Shown piece after piece: positions 19,158 through 27,735 of a stretch of DNA of 32,381 bases (position 1 is the first letter of the stretch; the number at the start of each line of letters is the position of its first letter). The stretch comes from an uncultured Trichormus sp. (lineage in GTDB: Bacteria > Cyanobacteriota > Cyanobacteriia > Cyanobacteriales > Nostocaceae): NCBI GenBank assembly GCA_936914905.1, contig CAKZGI010000031.1, positions 1 through 32,381 of the forward strand, written 5' to 3'. Under the pieces are notes generated by a model, which ran no database searches, had not been told where the DNA came from, and saw only the letters and a list, made by a program, of their open reading frames with translations. Position numbers and translations under genes: made by a program.

Positions 19158-19241
19158 TGGGGAGTGGGGACTGGGGAAAAATTACCAATTACCTGATAAC
19201 TGAACAACACAAAAGGGGCTATCAAGGCTTAAACTGGATCT

Positions 19242-19642
19242 AGGGGAGAGTAGGCGCAGGCAGTTGTAGATCAGTTATTAAGACTGGTTTGAGGAAAGTC
19301 CGGGCTCCCGAAAGACCAGACTTGCTGGATAACGTCCAGTGCGAGTGATCGTGAGGATAGTGCCACAGAAAGATACCGCCAAAACAATTAAAAATTAAAA
19401 ATTAAAAATTAAAAATTTTGAATTGAATGGTAAGGGTGCAAAGGTGCGGTAAGAGCGCACCAGCAGTATCGAGAGGTGCTGGCTCGGTAAACCCCGGTTG
19501 GGAGCAAGGCCAGAGGAACTATGGTTGGTCTTTTACCAGTTCCGTTAAACAAGAGCCGCTAGAGGCGTTTGGTGACAAGCGTCCCAGATAGATAACTGCC
19601 CTCGCAAGAGAACAGAACCCGGCTTATGTCCTGCTCTCTCTT
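19242..19642 (+). ncRNA. rnpB: RNase P RNA, bacterial class A
   Basis: The catalytic RNA that trims tRNA 5' leaders. Recognised by GAGGAAAGTCCGGGCTCCC near the 5' end, TGCCACAGAAAGATACCGCC, GGTAAACCCCGGTTGGGAGC, and the 3' AGAACAGAACCCGGCTTATG with CTCTCTCTT pairing back to the 5' AGGGGAGAG (helix P1). The ends are set by that pairing and may be off by a few bases. After ACCGCC there is an inserted run of four AATTAAA heptamers (19386-19413). Short tandem heptamers in rnpB are known from heterocyst-forming cyanobacteria and support the taxonomic guess. A strong terminator follows. Confidence 0.95.
19386..19413 (+). repeat. AATTAAA heptamer array inside rnpB
   Basis: Four perfect copies of AATTAAA, followed by AATTTT, form an AU-only insertion in a peripheral part of the RNase P RNA. 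Copy number is expected to vary among related strains. Confidence 0.9.
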
Positions 19643-19647
19643 TTGAT

Positions 19648-19685
19648 GAACTATGGATGTTTGATTTTTCCATAGTTCGTTTTTT
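19648..19685 (+). terminator. Rho-independent terminator of rnpB
   Basis: GAACTATGG (19648-19656) and CCATAGTTC (19670-19678) form a perfect 9-bp stem, followed by G and six T. It lies directly after the RNase P RNA. Confidence 0.9.
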
Positions 19686-19758
19686 AACGGTGGTGAGTTT
19701 AAGTTTTTTGGGAAGATGTGATCGCTCTATACTAGTTAAGTACAGGTATAAACCGAAG

Positions 19759-20280
19759 ATGTTCAGGCAATTTACAAAGATTGAATTGTTAAAAGGCGTG
19801 CAAAAACCATAAAACGAATTTTAACTTTATGGATTTGATAAAAAAAATATAAAATATCAAAACACGGCGAATAGAGTTTTATCTGTTGCTATATCAGGCA
19901 AAATTGAAGAAAGTCAAATTGCCAAAGGAGTTGTCAATCTTAAAAAGATAGGTGAACTAGAGGATGTTATAAAATCTGTGAGTGAATCTATGTTGAAATA
20001 CCCTAATCTTGCTCACAATTCTACACTTTTAGAAAAACGATCTACTGCCAAAATAGATATGGCGGAAAAATGTATAAATACATCACGAGACTACAAAAGC
20101 AAGCCAAAAATAAAGGCAAGGGTATGGGAAATGTGCCGAGAATTGTTGGAAGAAGCAGAAAGAGATTTGAATGTAGCGTTAGAAAATACTGAAAATCCCA
20201 ATGAAAATTTTTTTATTGAAAAGGATATTAATTTCTTAAATGATTTGAAACAGACTTCCAGAAAACCATCAAATAGATAA
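19759..20280 (+). pseudogene. Decayed unknown gene with two in-frame stops
   Basis: From ATG 19759 one frame reads MFRQFTKIELLKGVQKP, TAA, NEF, TAA (19822-19824), then stays open for 151 codons to the TAA at 20280. The open part includes LSVAISGKIEESQIAKGVVN and ARVWEMCRELLEEAERDL. The coding-like sequence clearly continues upstream of the first usable start in the open part (GTG 19978 or ATG 19990), so a 100-residue protein from there would be N-terminally truncated. Both stops are TAA where CAA (Gln) would fit. The product would be a helical, charged, soluble protein. No family is recognised. Confidence 0.5.
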
Positions 20281-20352
20281 TATACTTTGTATTTATGCTT
20301 TATATTTAATGCTAAGTTAAGAGTTATTAGCCCTTTTTTCCACACTTACCTA

Positions 20353-21066
20353 ATGTCCCGCGTTTATCCTCGCCGTCAACGGCAACTTGAAAGTTTAGTC
20401 CAAAAGTTAGGTTTGTCACCAGATAGTCCCATAAAGTGGCCTTTACTTGATTTGGCACTAACTCACGCCACTGTTTCTGAGTCGGCAAATTATGAACAAC
20501 TGGAGTTTGTTGGTGATGCGGTAGTGCGGCTGGTGGCTGCTGTGGTTTTATGGGAACATTACCCATATTGTTCAGTGGGGGATTTTGCGGCTATTCGTTC
20601 GGTGTTGGTGAGCGATCGCATTCTCTCCCAACTCGCAAGACAATATGGTTTAGAATTATACTTACTAGTTGCTGGTAGTGCTACTGCTGATCACGTTGGT
20701 CAAGAGTCACGTCTAGCAGATGCCTTTGAAGCGGTTCTGGGAGCGCTTTACCTTAGCACTCATAATTTAGAATTGATACGTCCTTGGTTAGATCCCCACT
20801 TTCAAGAACTAACAAAAGAAATTCGCCTTGATCCGGCTAGACTCAATTATAAAGCAGCTTTGCAAGAATGGACTCAGGCACAATTTAAAATTTTACCAGA
20901 GTATCGAGTTATGGAAGTTAATCAACCTCACCGTACTCATGAGCGTTTTATGGCTGAGGTTTGGTTGCATGAAAAAATGTTAGGACAAGGTAAGGGACGC
21001 TCGATAAAAGCGGCTGAACAGGCTGCTGCTAAAGTAGCTTATTTGGCAGTTACTGAAGAAGTGTAG
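20353..21066 (+). CDS. rnc: Ribonuclease III
   Basis: Cleaves double-stranded RNA in rRNA maturation and mRNA turnover. The endonuclease domain (about 1-155) carries the signature YEQLEFVGDAVVRL with the catalytic acidic residues, and the second acidic pair in LADAFEAVLGALYL. The dsRNA-binding domain (about 160-237) has NYKAALQEWTQAQ and the C-terminal KGRSIKAAEQAAAKVAYLA. The start ATG 20353 (MSRVYPRRQRQLESLV) is preferred over an upstream in-frame start at 20287 because the added 22 residues are not family-like. The length of 237 residues is typical. A HIP1 site is at 20612-20619. It appears intact. Confidence 0.92.
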   Translation: MSRVYPRRQRQLESLVQKLGLSPDSPIKWPLLDLALTHATVSESANYEQLEFVGDAVVRLVAAVVLWEHYPYCSVGDFAAIRSVLVSDRILSQLARQYGLELYLLVAGSATADHVGQESRLADAFEAVLGALYLSTHNLELIRPWLDPHFQELTKEIRLDPARLNYKAALQEWTQAQFKILPEYRVMEVNQPHRTHERFMAEVWLHEKMLGQGKGRSIKAAEQAAAKVAYLAVTEEV

Positions 21067-21178
21067 GGGTGTGGGGGTGTAAGGGTGTAGGGGAAGAATA
21101 ATCTCTTGCCCAATGCCTAATGACTAATAACTAATAACCAATCACTAATAACCAATGACTAATGACCAATGACTAAAA
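21064..21178. repeat. Short tandem repeat tract between rnc and the oxidoreductase
   Basis: First come diverged GGGTGTA-type units (21064-21095), then a run of CTAATAAC, CAATGAC and similar 7-8 bp units (21112-21173). The last unit contains the ATG of the next gene (ATGACTAA...), so the start codon itself appears to derive from a repeat unit. Confidence 0.8.
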
Positions 21179-22230
21179 TTAAACTTGCAGTTATGGGGGT
21201 TGGACAGTGGGGAGTACATTTGTTCCGGAATTTTCTCGCACATCCCCAGGTAAGTGTAGTGGCTGTAGTAGATCCACATAAAGAAAGATTAACAAAAATC
21301 AAACTGTTCTTTGATTCAGATGAAAATGTATTATTAACAACGGAATGGGAGTATGTAAAACAGATTGAGGGACTCACAGCCGTGGCGATCGCAACTCCAG
21401 CTACTACTCACTATGCCTTAATTAAAGATGCTCTCCACCAAGGATATCATGTTTTGGCAGAAAAACCTCTGACTATTGACCCAGAAGAATGTCGGAAACT
21501 TTGCCAAATAGCAGAGTATCAGCAATTAATACTGATGGTTGACCACACTTATTTATTTCACCCAGCAGTGGAAAAAGGTCAAACAGTGGTTCAATCGGGT
21601 CAGTTAGGTCATTTACGTTATGGTTATGCTACCCGTACTCATTTGGGACCTGTTCGCCAAGATGTTGATGCACTATGGGATTTAGCAATTCATGATATTG
21701 CTATCTTCAACACTTGGTTAGGTAAATTACCTATAAGAGTACAAGCAACTGGCACAGTTTGGTTACAAGGAAATAGGGAAGTGGGGGAAAACACCATGAC
21801 CAGATTACCTGAAACCCAAGGTTTAGCTGACTTAGTTTGGGTGACACTGACTTATCCAGATAATTTTCAAGCTTATGTTCACCTGTGCTGGCTGAATCCT
21901 GATAAACAGCGTCGGTTGGGGATTGTGGGTAGTAAAGGTAGTTTGATTTTTGATGAAATGTCAGCTTCTTCACCGTTAACTTTTATACATGGTGAATTTG
22001 CAAAAGAGGGAAATTCATTTATACCTTTAAATCAACGTCAAGAAGTGGTGGAAATTGAAAAAGCTGAACCTCTGGCAAAAGTGTGTGATCACTTTGTTTC
22101 TTCTGTTATTCAGAATACACCTTCACTGATTTCCTCTGGTTGGGTAGGAAGAGAGTTAGTAGTAATTCTCCGTGCTTTAACCACATCACTCAATCAAAAA
22201 GGAAAATCCATCAAAATCAGTAATGATTGA
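21169..22230 (+). CDS. Gfo/Idh/MocA family NAD(P)-dependent oxidoreductase
   Basis: A 353-residue two-domain dehydrogenase. The N-terminal Rossmann fold has VMGVGQWGVHLFRNFLAHP and VVAVVDPHKERL. The family motif is HVLAEKPLTIDPEECRKL, with the conserved EKP lysine. The C-terminal domain has VDALWDLAIHDIAIFNTW, where the His is a likely catalytic or substrate contact. Members act on sugars, inositols or related polyols, including nucleotide-sugar intermediates; the substrate cannot be deduced here. The start is the ATG in the last unit of a tandem repeat tract, and no ribosome-binding site is visible. HIP1 is at 21385-21392. It is downstream of rnc, on the same strand, and appears intact. Confidence 0.85.
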   Translation: MTKIKLAVMGVGQWGVHLFRNFLAHPQVSVVAVVDPHKERLTKIKLFFDSDENVLLTTEWEYVKQIEGLTAVAIATPATTHYALIKDALHQGYHVLAEKPLTIDPEECRKLCQIAEYQQLILMVDHTYLFHPAVEKGQTVVQSGQLGHLRYGYATRTHLGPVRQDVDALWDLAIHDIAIFNTWLGKLPIRVQATGTVWLQGNREVGENTMTRLPETQGLADLVWVTLTYPDNFQAYVHLCWLNPDKQRRLGIVGSKGSLIFDEMSASSPLTFIHGEFAKEGNSFIPLNQRQEVVEIEKAEPLAKVCDHFVSSVIQNTPSLISSGWVGRELVVILRALTTSLNQKGKSIKISND

Positions 22231-22376
22231 TAATCAACCTATTTGGCTTTTTTCAGGTAAGCATTCAGCCATCAGCAGTCAGCTTTTTCAGGCTAACGCA
22301 AAAATACTTATTTGATCATTAACCAATTTCTCAGCCAACATTAATCTATCTGCTTGGCTCACGTGCCGGTTCAACT

Positions 22377-22802
22377 ATGAAACTTCCTGGAGCTGAAATA
22401 GGGTATGCTAACCAATAAATTCTGGAAGGTATACCTCTAACTTGGGGTGAAGCGACCAAAGATTGTACTCGCATTCCCACTAGTTCTGAATATGTAGCAA
22501 ATGCAATTAAACTAGCAAAAGTTTGGGGAGGAGTAAGAGAAAAATTTGATTCACCAATTAGAATTACTTCTGGTTACCGTCCACCGCAGGTAAATAAGAG
22601 TGTTAGTGGCGTTAGTAACAGCCAACATATTTACTTTCGCGCCCTGGATATGCAGCCCCTGAATGAAGATTTTGGGAAACTTTGGGAGGTGTTAAAAGCT
22701 TCTCAATTTACAGGTTTGGGAGGTGCTGTATTCATGGGGCGCAATAAAGGATTTTTTCATGGAGATACTAGACCTAGTGGCAGACTTATTTTCCCTTATT
22801 AA
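22377..22802 (+). pseudogene. M15-type (D-Ala-D-Ala carboxypeptidase-like) peptidase remnant
   Basis: One frame reads MKLPGAEIGYANQ, TAA (22416-22418), then ILEGIPLTWGEATKDCTRIP, PIRITSGYRPPQVNKSVSG, SNSQHIYFRALDMQPLNED and NKGFFHGDTRPSGRLIFPY to TAA 22800-22802. The SxHxxxRAxD-like segment and the later His-x-Asp correspond to the zinc ligands of peptidase M15 enzymes, which trim peptidoglycan peptides. The protein-like frame extends upstream of the ATG at 22377 to about 22323 and its beginning is lost. After the stop there is no suitable start for the 127-codon remainder. Called a pseudogene on those grounds. Confidence 0.7.
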
Positions 22803-22847
22803 TAGCTCAAAGCTGCAATTAATCAATTAGTACAACAGGGGAAAATA

Positions 22848-24902
22848 CTACAGCGTGGTTGCTTTTTCCCCTTTTTGTAAAAATAGACTTATTTCGCCAC
22901 TATCAACCGATTCTGTATTTAATTTTCCTGGATAAAAATCGTCAATCTCTGAAGATTTATCTGGCGACCAGTAAGAATAATTAGTACCTTTGACTTCATT
23001 AATCGAAGCTGGTTCATGATTACCTAAATCTCCCTTTTTAGCGGATGCAGATAATAGGGAAATATCAATTAAAGGTAATATAATTTTCACCGTTGTTCCA
23101 TGGTGCAAACCCAAACTCTCCAGAGTAATTTTCCCTCCCATCAGTTCAATTAAATTCCGGGAAATTGCCAATCCTAATCCAGTACCTTCAAATTTGCGTG
23201 TAGTTGTACCATCCACCATCACAAAAGGACGGAACAGTTTATCTTGTTGTCCAGGATCAATACCTATACCTGTATCTTTTACAGAAATTAAAACATGAGA
23301 TGAGCCGTTATTGTGGTGAATGTCCGTACTAATAACGATGCTACCTTTATCGGTGAATTTAGTAGAATTACCAATAATATTAATCAGGACTTGTTTAAGT
23401 TTTAGCTCATCTGCCCTAACTGGTATCAGTTCATTATCAATTTCACATTTTAATTGTAGTCCCTTTTGTTGAACATTAACTGATTGTAAATTAACCACGT
23501 CTAGTAGTAATTTACGTAATTCTAGAGGTGTCGTAATTACAGAAAGTTTACCCGCTTCAATTTTGGAAATATCGAGTAAATCATTAATAATCCCTAATAA
23601 GTGAATTGCTGTTTCATCCGCTCGCTGAAGAAACTCTAATTCTTCTTCTCGATCATCACACAAACCATCTCTAACTAAGCGAACACAGTTAATAATAATA
23701 TTAAGTGGGTTTCTCAATTCATGGGAAGTTGTTGCTAAAAACTGACTCTTAACAAAGTTAGCTGATTTGGCTTCTTTCCAGGCTATTTCTAGTTCTTCCG
23801 CCCATGCTTTGAGTCGTTCAACCATTTGGTCTAGTGCTTGAGCAAGTTGATTAAATTCCCGGATTTTAAAGTTTCTAGGAATTGGTTGTGCAGCGTGGTG
23901 ACTGTGAATGTTCAAAGCATAGTCTCTGAGTTCTTCTAAAGGACTAGCTAAGTAAGGTGCTAAATATAAAGATACTAACAAACTAGCACCAATTAAACCA
24001 GCAGTTAATACTATGAGAATCACTTTGATTTCATTTAAACCCAACAGGGCATCTTTGACACTGGCAACACCTAAAATAATCCATTTCTGTTGTTTTTGTT
24101 GTGTAATCGGATTAGGGATTGCTGTATAACCAACGATTGATTCTTGTCCATTTGGGAAGTTAATATTTATGGAGTTATTATTTCCTTGAATGGCATTTTT
24201 AATAATGTCTTGTATTTGTTGGATATGTGAAGGATTCTTAAGATTAGTTACGAACTTTTCACGTGATAAATTGGCCAAGATAGTACCATCTTGAGCAATT
24301 ACTACCCAGTAACCTATCAGTGAACCTTGCTGATCTTTAATTTGTTGATGTAATGTAGTTTTGATAATTAAGGTATAAGCTAAATTTCCTCCTTGATTAT
24401 AAACTGGTGCTGATAATAGTAATTGCAGTTGATTATCTGGGTTTTTTTTACCAGTTATTCCTGGTTGTGGTGGTGAAATAGCAGTAATTTGCACTTCATC
24501 ATTGGTAAATGATATTGGCAATTCGGCAATTGTTTGCTCGCCGCAGCTACTAGCAATAATTTTGTGTTTTCGGAGAGTTTTAAGTTGAATACAAGCAATT
24601 TTAGTAGGTAATTGCTTGGCTAACTGAGTGAGGAATTTTTGCGCTTGATATGATGATCCAGACTGAACGGCTTTTGTTTGACTGGCACTCAGTAAATTAG
24701 TTTTCAGTGCAGCGATATCATCAGTGATTTTTTCTCCTTTATTAATAGCACTATCTGTTAGATTTTGACGTGCAGTTGTCAGAAGGCTGGAACGTGCCTT
24801 ATTGAGTGTAACCATTTCCCCAATTAGTAAAACTGGGACAAATAGTAGCAATATTCTAGTTACTAAAATTCGTCGAAAGGACGATTGACGGGACTTAGCC
24901 AT
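22848..24902 (-). CDS. Membrane sensor histidine kinase
   Basis: A 684-residue two-component sensor. A transmembrane helix (about 12-32) and a second (about 293-318) enclose an extracytoplasmic region that looks like a Cache-type sensor (WVVIAQDGTILANLSRE near residue 200). Then come HAMP (about 320-370), HisKA with the phospho-acceptor His in ATTSHELRNPLN (about residue 394), and HATPase with the N box IIGNSTKFTDKG, G1 DTGIGIDPG and G2 FEGTGLGLAI. The polar tail of about 70 residues has no receiver domain. ATG 24902 is preferred over an in-frame GTG at 24932. No response regulator is adjacent, so the partner and signal are unknown. All catalytic motifs are intact. Confidence 0.9.
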   Translation of the reverse strand: MAKSRQSSFRRILVTRILLLFVPVLLIGEMVTLNKARSSLLTTARQNLTDSAINKGEKITDDIAALKTNLLSASQTKAVQSGSSYQAQKFLTQLAKQLPTKIACIQLKTLRKHKIIASSCGEQTIAELPISFTNDEVQITAISPPQPGITGKKNPDNQLQLLLSAPVYNQGGNLAYTLIIKTTLHQQIKDQQGSLIGYWVVIAQDGTILANLSREKFVTNLKNPSHIQQIQDIIKNAIQGNNNSININFPNGQESIVGYTAIPNPITQQKQQKWIILGVASVKDALLGLNEIKVILIVLTAGLIGASLLVSLYLAPYLASPLEELRDYALNIHSHHAAQPIPRNFKIREFNQLAQALDQMVERLKAWAEELEIAWKEAKSANFVKSQFLATTSHELRNPLNIIINCVRLVRDGLCDDREEELEFLQRADETAIHLLGIINDLLDISKIEAGKLSVITTPLELRKLLLDVVNLQSVNVQQKGLQLKCEIDNELIPVRADELKLKQVLINIIGNSTKFTDKGSIVISTDIHHNNGSSHVLISVKDTGIGIDPGQQDKLFRPFVMVDGTTTRKFEGTGLGLAISRNLIELMGGKITLESLGLHHGTTVKIILPLIDISLLSASAKKGDLGNHEPASINEVKGTNYSYWSPDKSSEIDDFYPGKLNTESVDSGEISLFLQKGEKATTL

Positions 24903-24932
24903 CGAGTCTCTCACTTCGTATCTGCAAACCAC

Positions 24933-25095
24933 AATAATAACGATATGCGATGAGTTTAGCTAAATGATGCATTTTATGAAGTTATGAGAACTTTTTTGTA
25001 ATTTGCTAAAGGTATCAAATTGTGATTTCTTTAGAACCTACGCAAGTCTCACACTCAATGTTTCTTGTAGGGTTAGTCAGATGTCAAAAATCAGT
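24933..25095. other. 5' region of the histidine kinase gene
   Basis: AT-rich, with no gene-like frame. It should hold the minus-strand kinase promoter; no boxes are clear. Confidence 0.35.
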
Positions 25096-25269
25096 TGATG
25101 CTAACCAATTTATAGGTCTGATGCACCTTAGTAATATGCCAGTTACGTAAATTCTGTGGTTAAAAAAAACTTTATATACCAATGATGCTAACCAATTTAT
25201 AGGTCTGACGCACCTTAGTAATATGCCAGTTACGTAAGTTCTGTGGTTAAAAAAAACTTTATATACCAA
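25096..25269. repeat. 87-bp tandem duplication, two copies
   Basis: Copy one (25096-25182) and copy two (25183-25269) both begin TGATGCTAACCAATTTATAG and end TTTATATACCAA, differing at two positions (ATGCACC/ACGCACC and GTAAATTC/GTAAGTTC). On the minus strand this keeps a frame open (2 x 29 codons), but the hydrophobic, Cys/Trp-scattered translation is not convincing as a protein. Two substitutions suggest a fairly recent duplication. Confidence 0.9.
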
Positions 25270-25406
25270 AACTTTGGGACCGTAGATGTAATAATGATTT
25301 GTGTGGCATATCGATCCAGAAGTGAAACTGTTCAATAAGGAGTTCAGAATACAAGAGTTAACAAGAGTTAATGAGAAGTTTGTAGTTGGTTTAGCTTAGG
25401 TACTGG

Positions 25407-25474
25407 TGTAACAGTGCTATTAAGCTTTGTATTTACGGTACAATAATTACCATATCAAATCCAGCACTGTTACA
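25407..25474. other. 68-nt inverted-repeat structure
   Basis: TGTAACAGTGCT (25407-25418) and AGCACTGTTACA (25463-25474) are perfect 12-bp inverted repeats around a 44-nt loop that itself contains GGTA...TACC (about 25437-25451). There is no T-run, so it is not a simple terminator. It could be a structured 5' leader of the GNAT gene, a small RNA, or a mini inverted-repeat element. Confidence 0.6.
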
Positions 25475-25721
25475 ACAGAGAAAGAAAGAAAATAAATCTC
25501 CTTAGCCTCTTCATATAGTGCTTTCAAGTTCTAGAAACCTCAATCCGGATATTAAATTCTTTCAACAACTGGTTAAATACTCTGTTTGTTACTAGAAGTT
25601 TACACAGTTGTACTGGAAGTATTTTTCCATGATCCGCGGCAATAATCAGTGGTGATGGATTAGGCTAAATAAAGCTTTTGCTAACTTTTAGATATTCAAA
25701 GTAGATATTCAAAACTACACA

Positions 25722-26906
25722 ATGCTGAAACAATTCAAACCAAACAACAGAGTAGTTTGGACTAATAAAATTACCGAAGTTCCTCAAGCAGGCTGGGATG
25801 CTTTGGCTATGCCCCTGAAAACCCCGTTTTTGGAGTGGGATTGGCTGAATAATATGGAAACTTCCCATAGTACGATAGCAAATGCAGGTTGGTTGCCAAA
25901 TCACCTAACTTTGTGGCGAGATAGAGTATTAATTGCTGCTGCCCCACTGTATCTAAAAGGGAATAGTCAGGGTGAATTTGTATTTGATCATCAGTGGGCA
26001 GAATTAGCTTCTCGCATTGGGGTAGAGTATTATCCAAAAATGTTGGGAATGTCACCTTTTACTCCGGCTGAAGGCTATCGCTTTCTAATTGCAGATGGGG
26101 AAGATGAGGAAGAAATCAGCGCGTTAATGGTGTATGAGATTGATGCTTTTTGCGTTAAACATGGGATTTCTGGTTGTCATTTTCTTTATGTGGATCCTCA
26201 ATGGCAGGCAGTGTTGGAAAGACAAGGTTTTACGCCTTGGTTGCACCATAACTATATTTGGGAAAATTCTGATTTTCAAACTTTTGATGATTACTTAAAA
26301 GTATTTAATGCTAATCAAAGACGGAATATTAAGCGGGAACGTAAGGCTGTAGAAAAGGCAGGTTTACGACTGCAAGCAATAACTGGGGATGAAATTCCTA
26401 AGTCGCTGTTTCCATTGATGTATGATTTTTATGCTGATACCTGTGATAAGTTTGGTTGGTGGGGCAGTAAATATTTAACCAAAAGGTTTTTTCAACAACT
26501 ATTTCATAATTATCGCCATCGAGTGGTGTTTTTTGGTGCTTATGCTGAATATAATCAGCATCAGCCTGTGGGGATGTCATTTTGTCTATTTAAGGATAAC
26601 AAACTTTATGGACGCTATTGGGGCAGTTTTCAGGACATAGATTGCTTGCATTTTGATGCTTGTTATTATGCACCGATTGAGTGGGCGATTGCTCACGGTA
26701 TCCACACTTTTGACCCCGGTGCAGGTGGAAGACATAAAAAACGCCGTGGGTTTCCCGCTACCCCCAATTACAGCCTACACCGCTTTTACAATAATCGTTT
26801 AGGACAAATCTTACGTCCCTATATCTTGGAGGTGAATCAAATGGAAGAGGAGGAAATAAAAGCAATTAACGCAGAGTTACCTTTTGCTACCAGGAATTCA
26901 GAATAA
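25722..26906 (+). CDS. FemAB-like GNAT-fold protein (putative peptidoglycan-related acyltransferase)
   Basis: A 394-residue soluble protein of the FemAB_like/GNAT group, often annotated as involved in peptidoglycan or surface polymer modification; no member's reaction is firmly known to me. Supporting segments: TPFLEWDWLNNMETSHST near residue 35, FNANQRRNIKRERKAVEKAG (about 200-220), the GRYWGSFQDIDCLHFDACYY core (about 300-320), and the conserved DPGAGGRHKKRRGFPATP near 345. The ATG start has no clear ribosome-binding site; AGATATTCAAA occurs twice just upstream. It stands alone after a long intergenic region. It appears intact. Confidence 0.8.
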   Translation: MLKQFKPNNRVVWTNKITEVPQAGWDALAMPLKTPFLEWDWLNNMETSHSTIANAGWLPNHLTLWRDRVLIAAAPLYLKGNSQGEFVFDHQWAELASRIGVEYYPKMLGMSPFTPAEGYRFLIADGEDEEEISALMVYEIDAFCVKHGISGCHFLYVDPQWQAVLERQGFTPWLHHNYIWENSDFQTFDDYLKVFNANQRRNIKRERKAVEKAGLRLQAITGDEIPKSLFPLMYDFYADTCDKFGWWGSKYLTKRFFQQLFHNYRHRVVFFGAYAEYNQHQPVGMSFCLFKDNKLYGRYWGSFQDIDCLHFDACYYAPIEWAIAHGIHTFDPGAGGRHKKRRGFPATPNYSLHRFYNNRLGQILRPYILEVNQMEEEEIKAINAELPFATRNSE

Positions 26907-27006
26907 ATTTCCAGTACCAGCCTGTAATTTTTAAGAGAAAGCTAACTTAAGAATTACACTTGAATTGTAATGTAAAAAAACTGTTGACATAATTTATCTT
27001 TTTAGA

Positions 27007-27396
27007 ATGGGTATGGATTTAATAGTTGATGATTTAACGGCCATTGATGATAAACTTTCACAGCGTCATATTGACCTTGACCCTAACGGCTATTTCATTA
27101 TTTACATCGACCGCAATGATCGGTTAATTTATGCCAAGCATTTCACAAATGTGATTGATGATTGCGGTTTGGCTGTAGATCCAGAAACAGGCAAGGTGAT
27201 TCCAGCACGGGGTAAGGTGGAAAGAACTCACACAATGGTATTTAGCGGGCGGACGGCAAAAGAATTATCTGTGAAAATTTTTGAAGAAACTCAACCCTGT
27301 CCTGTTACTTTCTTAGATCATGCTGGTTATTTAGGGCGAGAATTTGTCCGGGCTGAAGTTGCTTTGGTGACAGGGAAGGATTACGTGCAGGATTAG
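27007..27396 (+). CDS. DUF4346 family protein
   Basis: A 129-residue protein starting MGMDLIVDDLTAIDDKL, with IDLDPNGYFIIYIDRNDRL, KHFTNVIDDCGLAVDPETG, PCPVTFLDHAGYLGREFVRAE and the end VTGKDYVQD. This matches the compact DUF4346 domain found throughout cyanobacteria; in some other organisms the domain is linked to pterin-binding or methyltransferase proteins, which hints at pterin-related binding. The exact role is unknown. Two in-frame ATGs (27007, 27013) are possible. A TTGACA at about 26983 lies upstream, but close to the start. It appears intact. Confidence 0.75.
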   Translation: MGMDLIVDDLTAIDDKLSQRHIDLDPNGYFIIYIDRNDRLIYAKHFTNVIDDCGLAVDPETGKVIPARGKVERTHTMVFSGRTAKELSVKIFEETQPCPVTFLDHAGYLGREFVRAEVALVTGKDYVQD

Positions 27397-27545
27397 GGAC
27401 AGTTATCAGTTATCAGTTATCCCGGTTTACTGTTTCCTATCTCATACCTCCAATCATGACACCATCTTTAAAATGGTTGCTAAAAAATAATCTCGGTTGT
27501 GTTAAGAACGGAGAGGTTCGACAATATAGTTAAAGGTAGGAAAAG

Positions 27546-27695
27546 TCATTCTAATCCCATTGCTCGTTTATATTCAGCAGCAGCTTTCATCATGCGCTGA
27601 TTAGCTGCTGGGGGATTAATAAGTGAAGCCACAAATGCATTTCCACTTTCTCCTATTCTATGTCTATTTTCCGTACTTATAATGTGGGGAACGGG
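27546..27695 (-). pseudogene. C-terminal fragment of an unrecognised protein
   Basis: A minus-strand frame between TGA at 27696-27698 and TGA at 27546-27548 reads PVPHIISTENRHRIGESGN then AFVASLINPPAANQRMMKAA and AAEYKRAMGLE. The composition and clean ending look like the tail of a real protein, but there is no start codon in the first half and nothing upstream. I cannot name the family. The rest of the 27397-27735 gap holds the microrepeat CAGTTATCAGTTATC (about 27407-27421). Confidence 0.4.
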
Positions 27696-27735
27696 TCAAT
27701 ATTGATAGGTTATTAGCCACCCAATCCCCAATTAT

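Noticed and set aside
19385-19420. AATTAAA heptamers as a CRISPR or telomere-like array
   Set aside because: Only four 7-bp units with no spacers, located within rnpB; a known type of insertion.
22848-24902. Hybrid kinase with a receiver domain
   Set aside because: After the HATPase G2 box only a polar tail of about 70 residues remains, too short for a receiver, with no DD/Lys pattern.
25084-25335. 83-codon minus-strand frame over the 87-bp duplication
   Set aside because: It is open mainly because 87 is a multiple of three; there is no ribosome-binding site, and it consists of two copies of one short hydrophobic translation.
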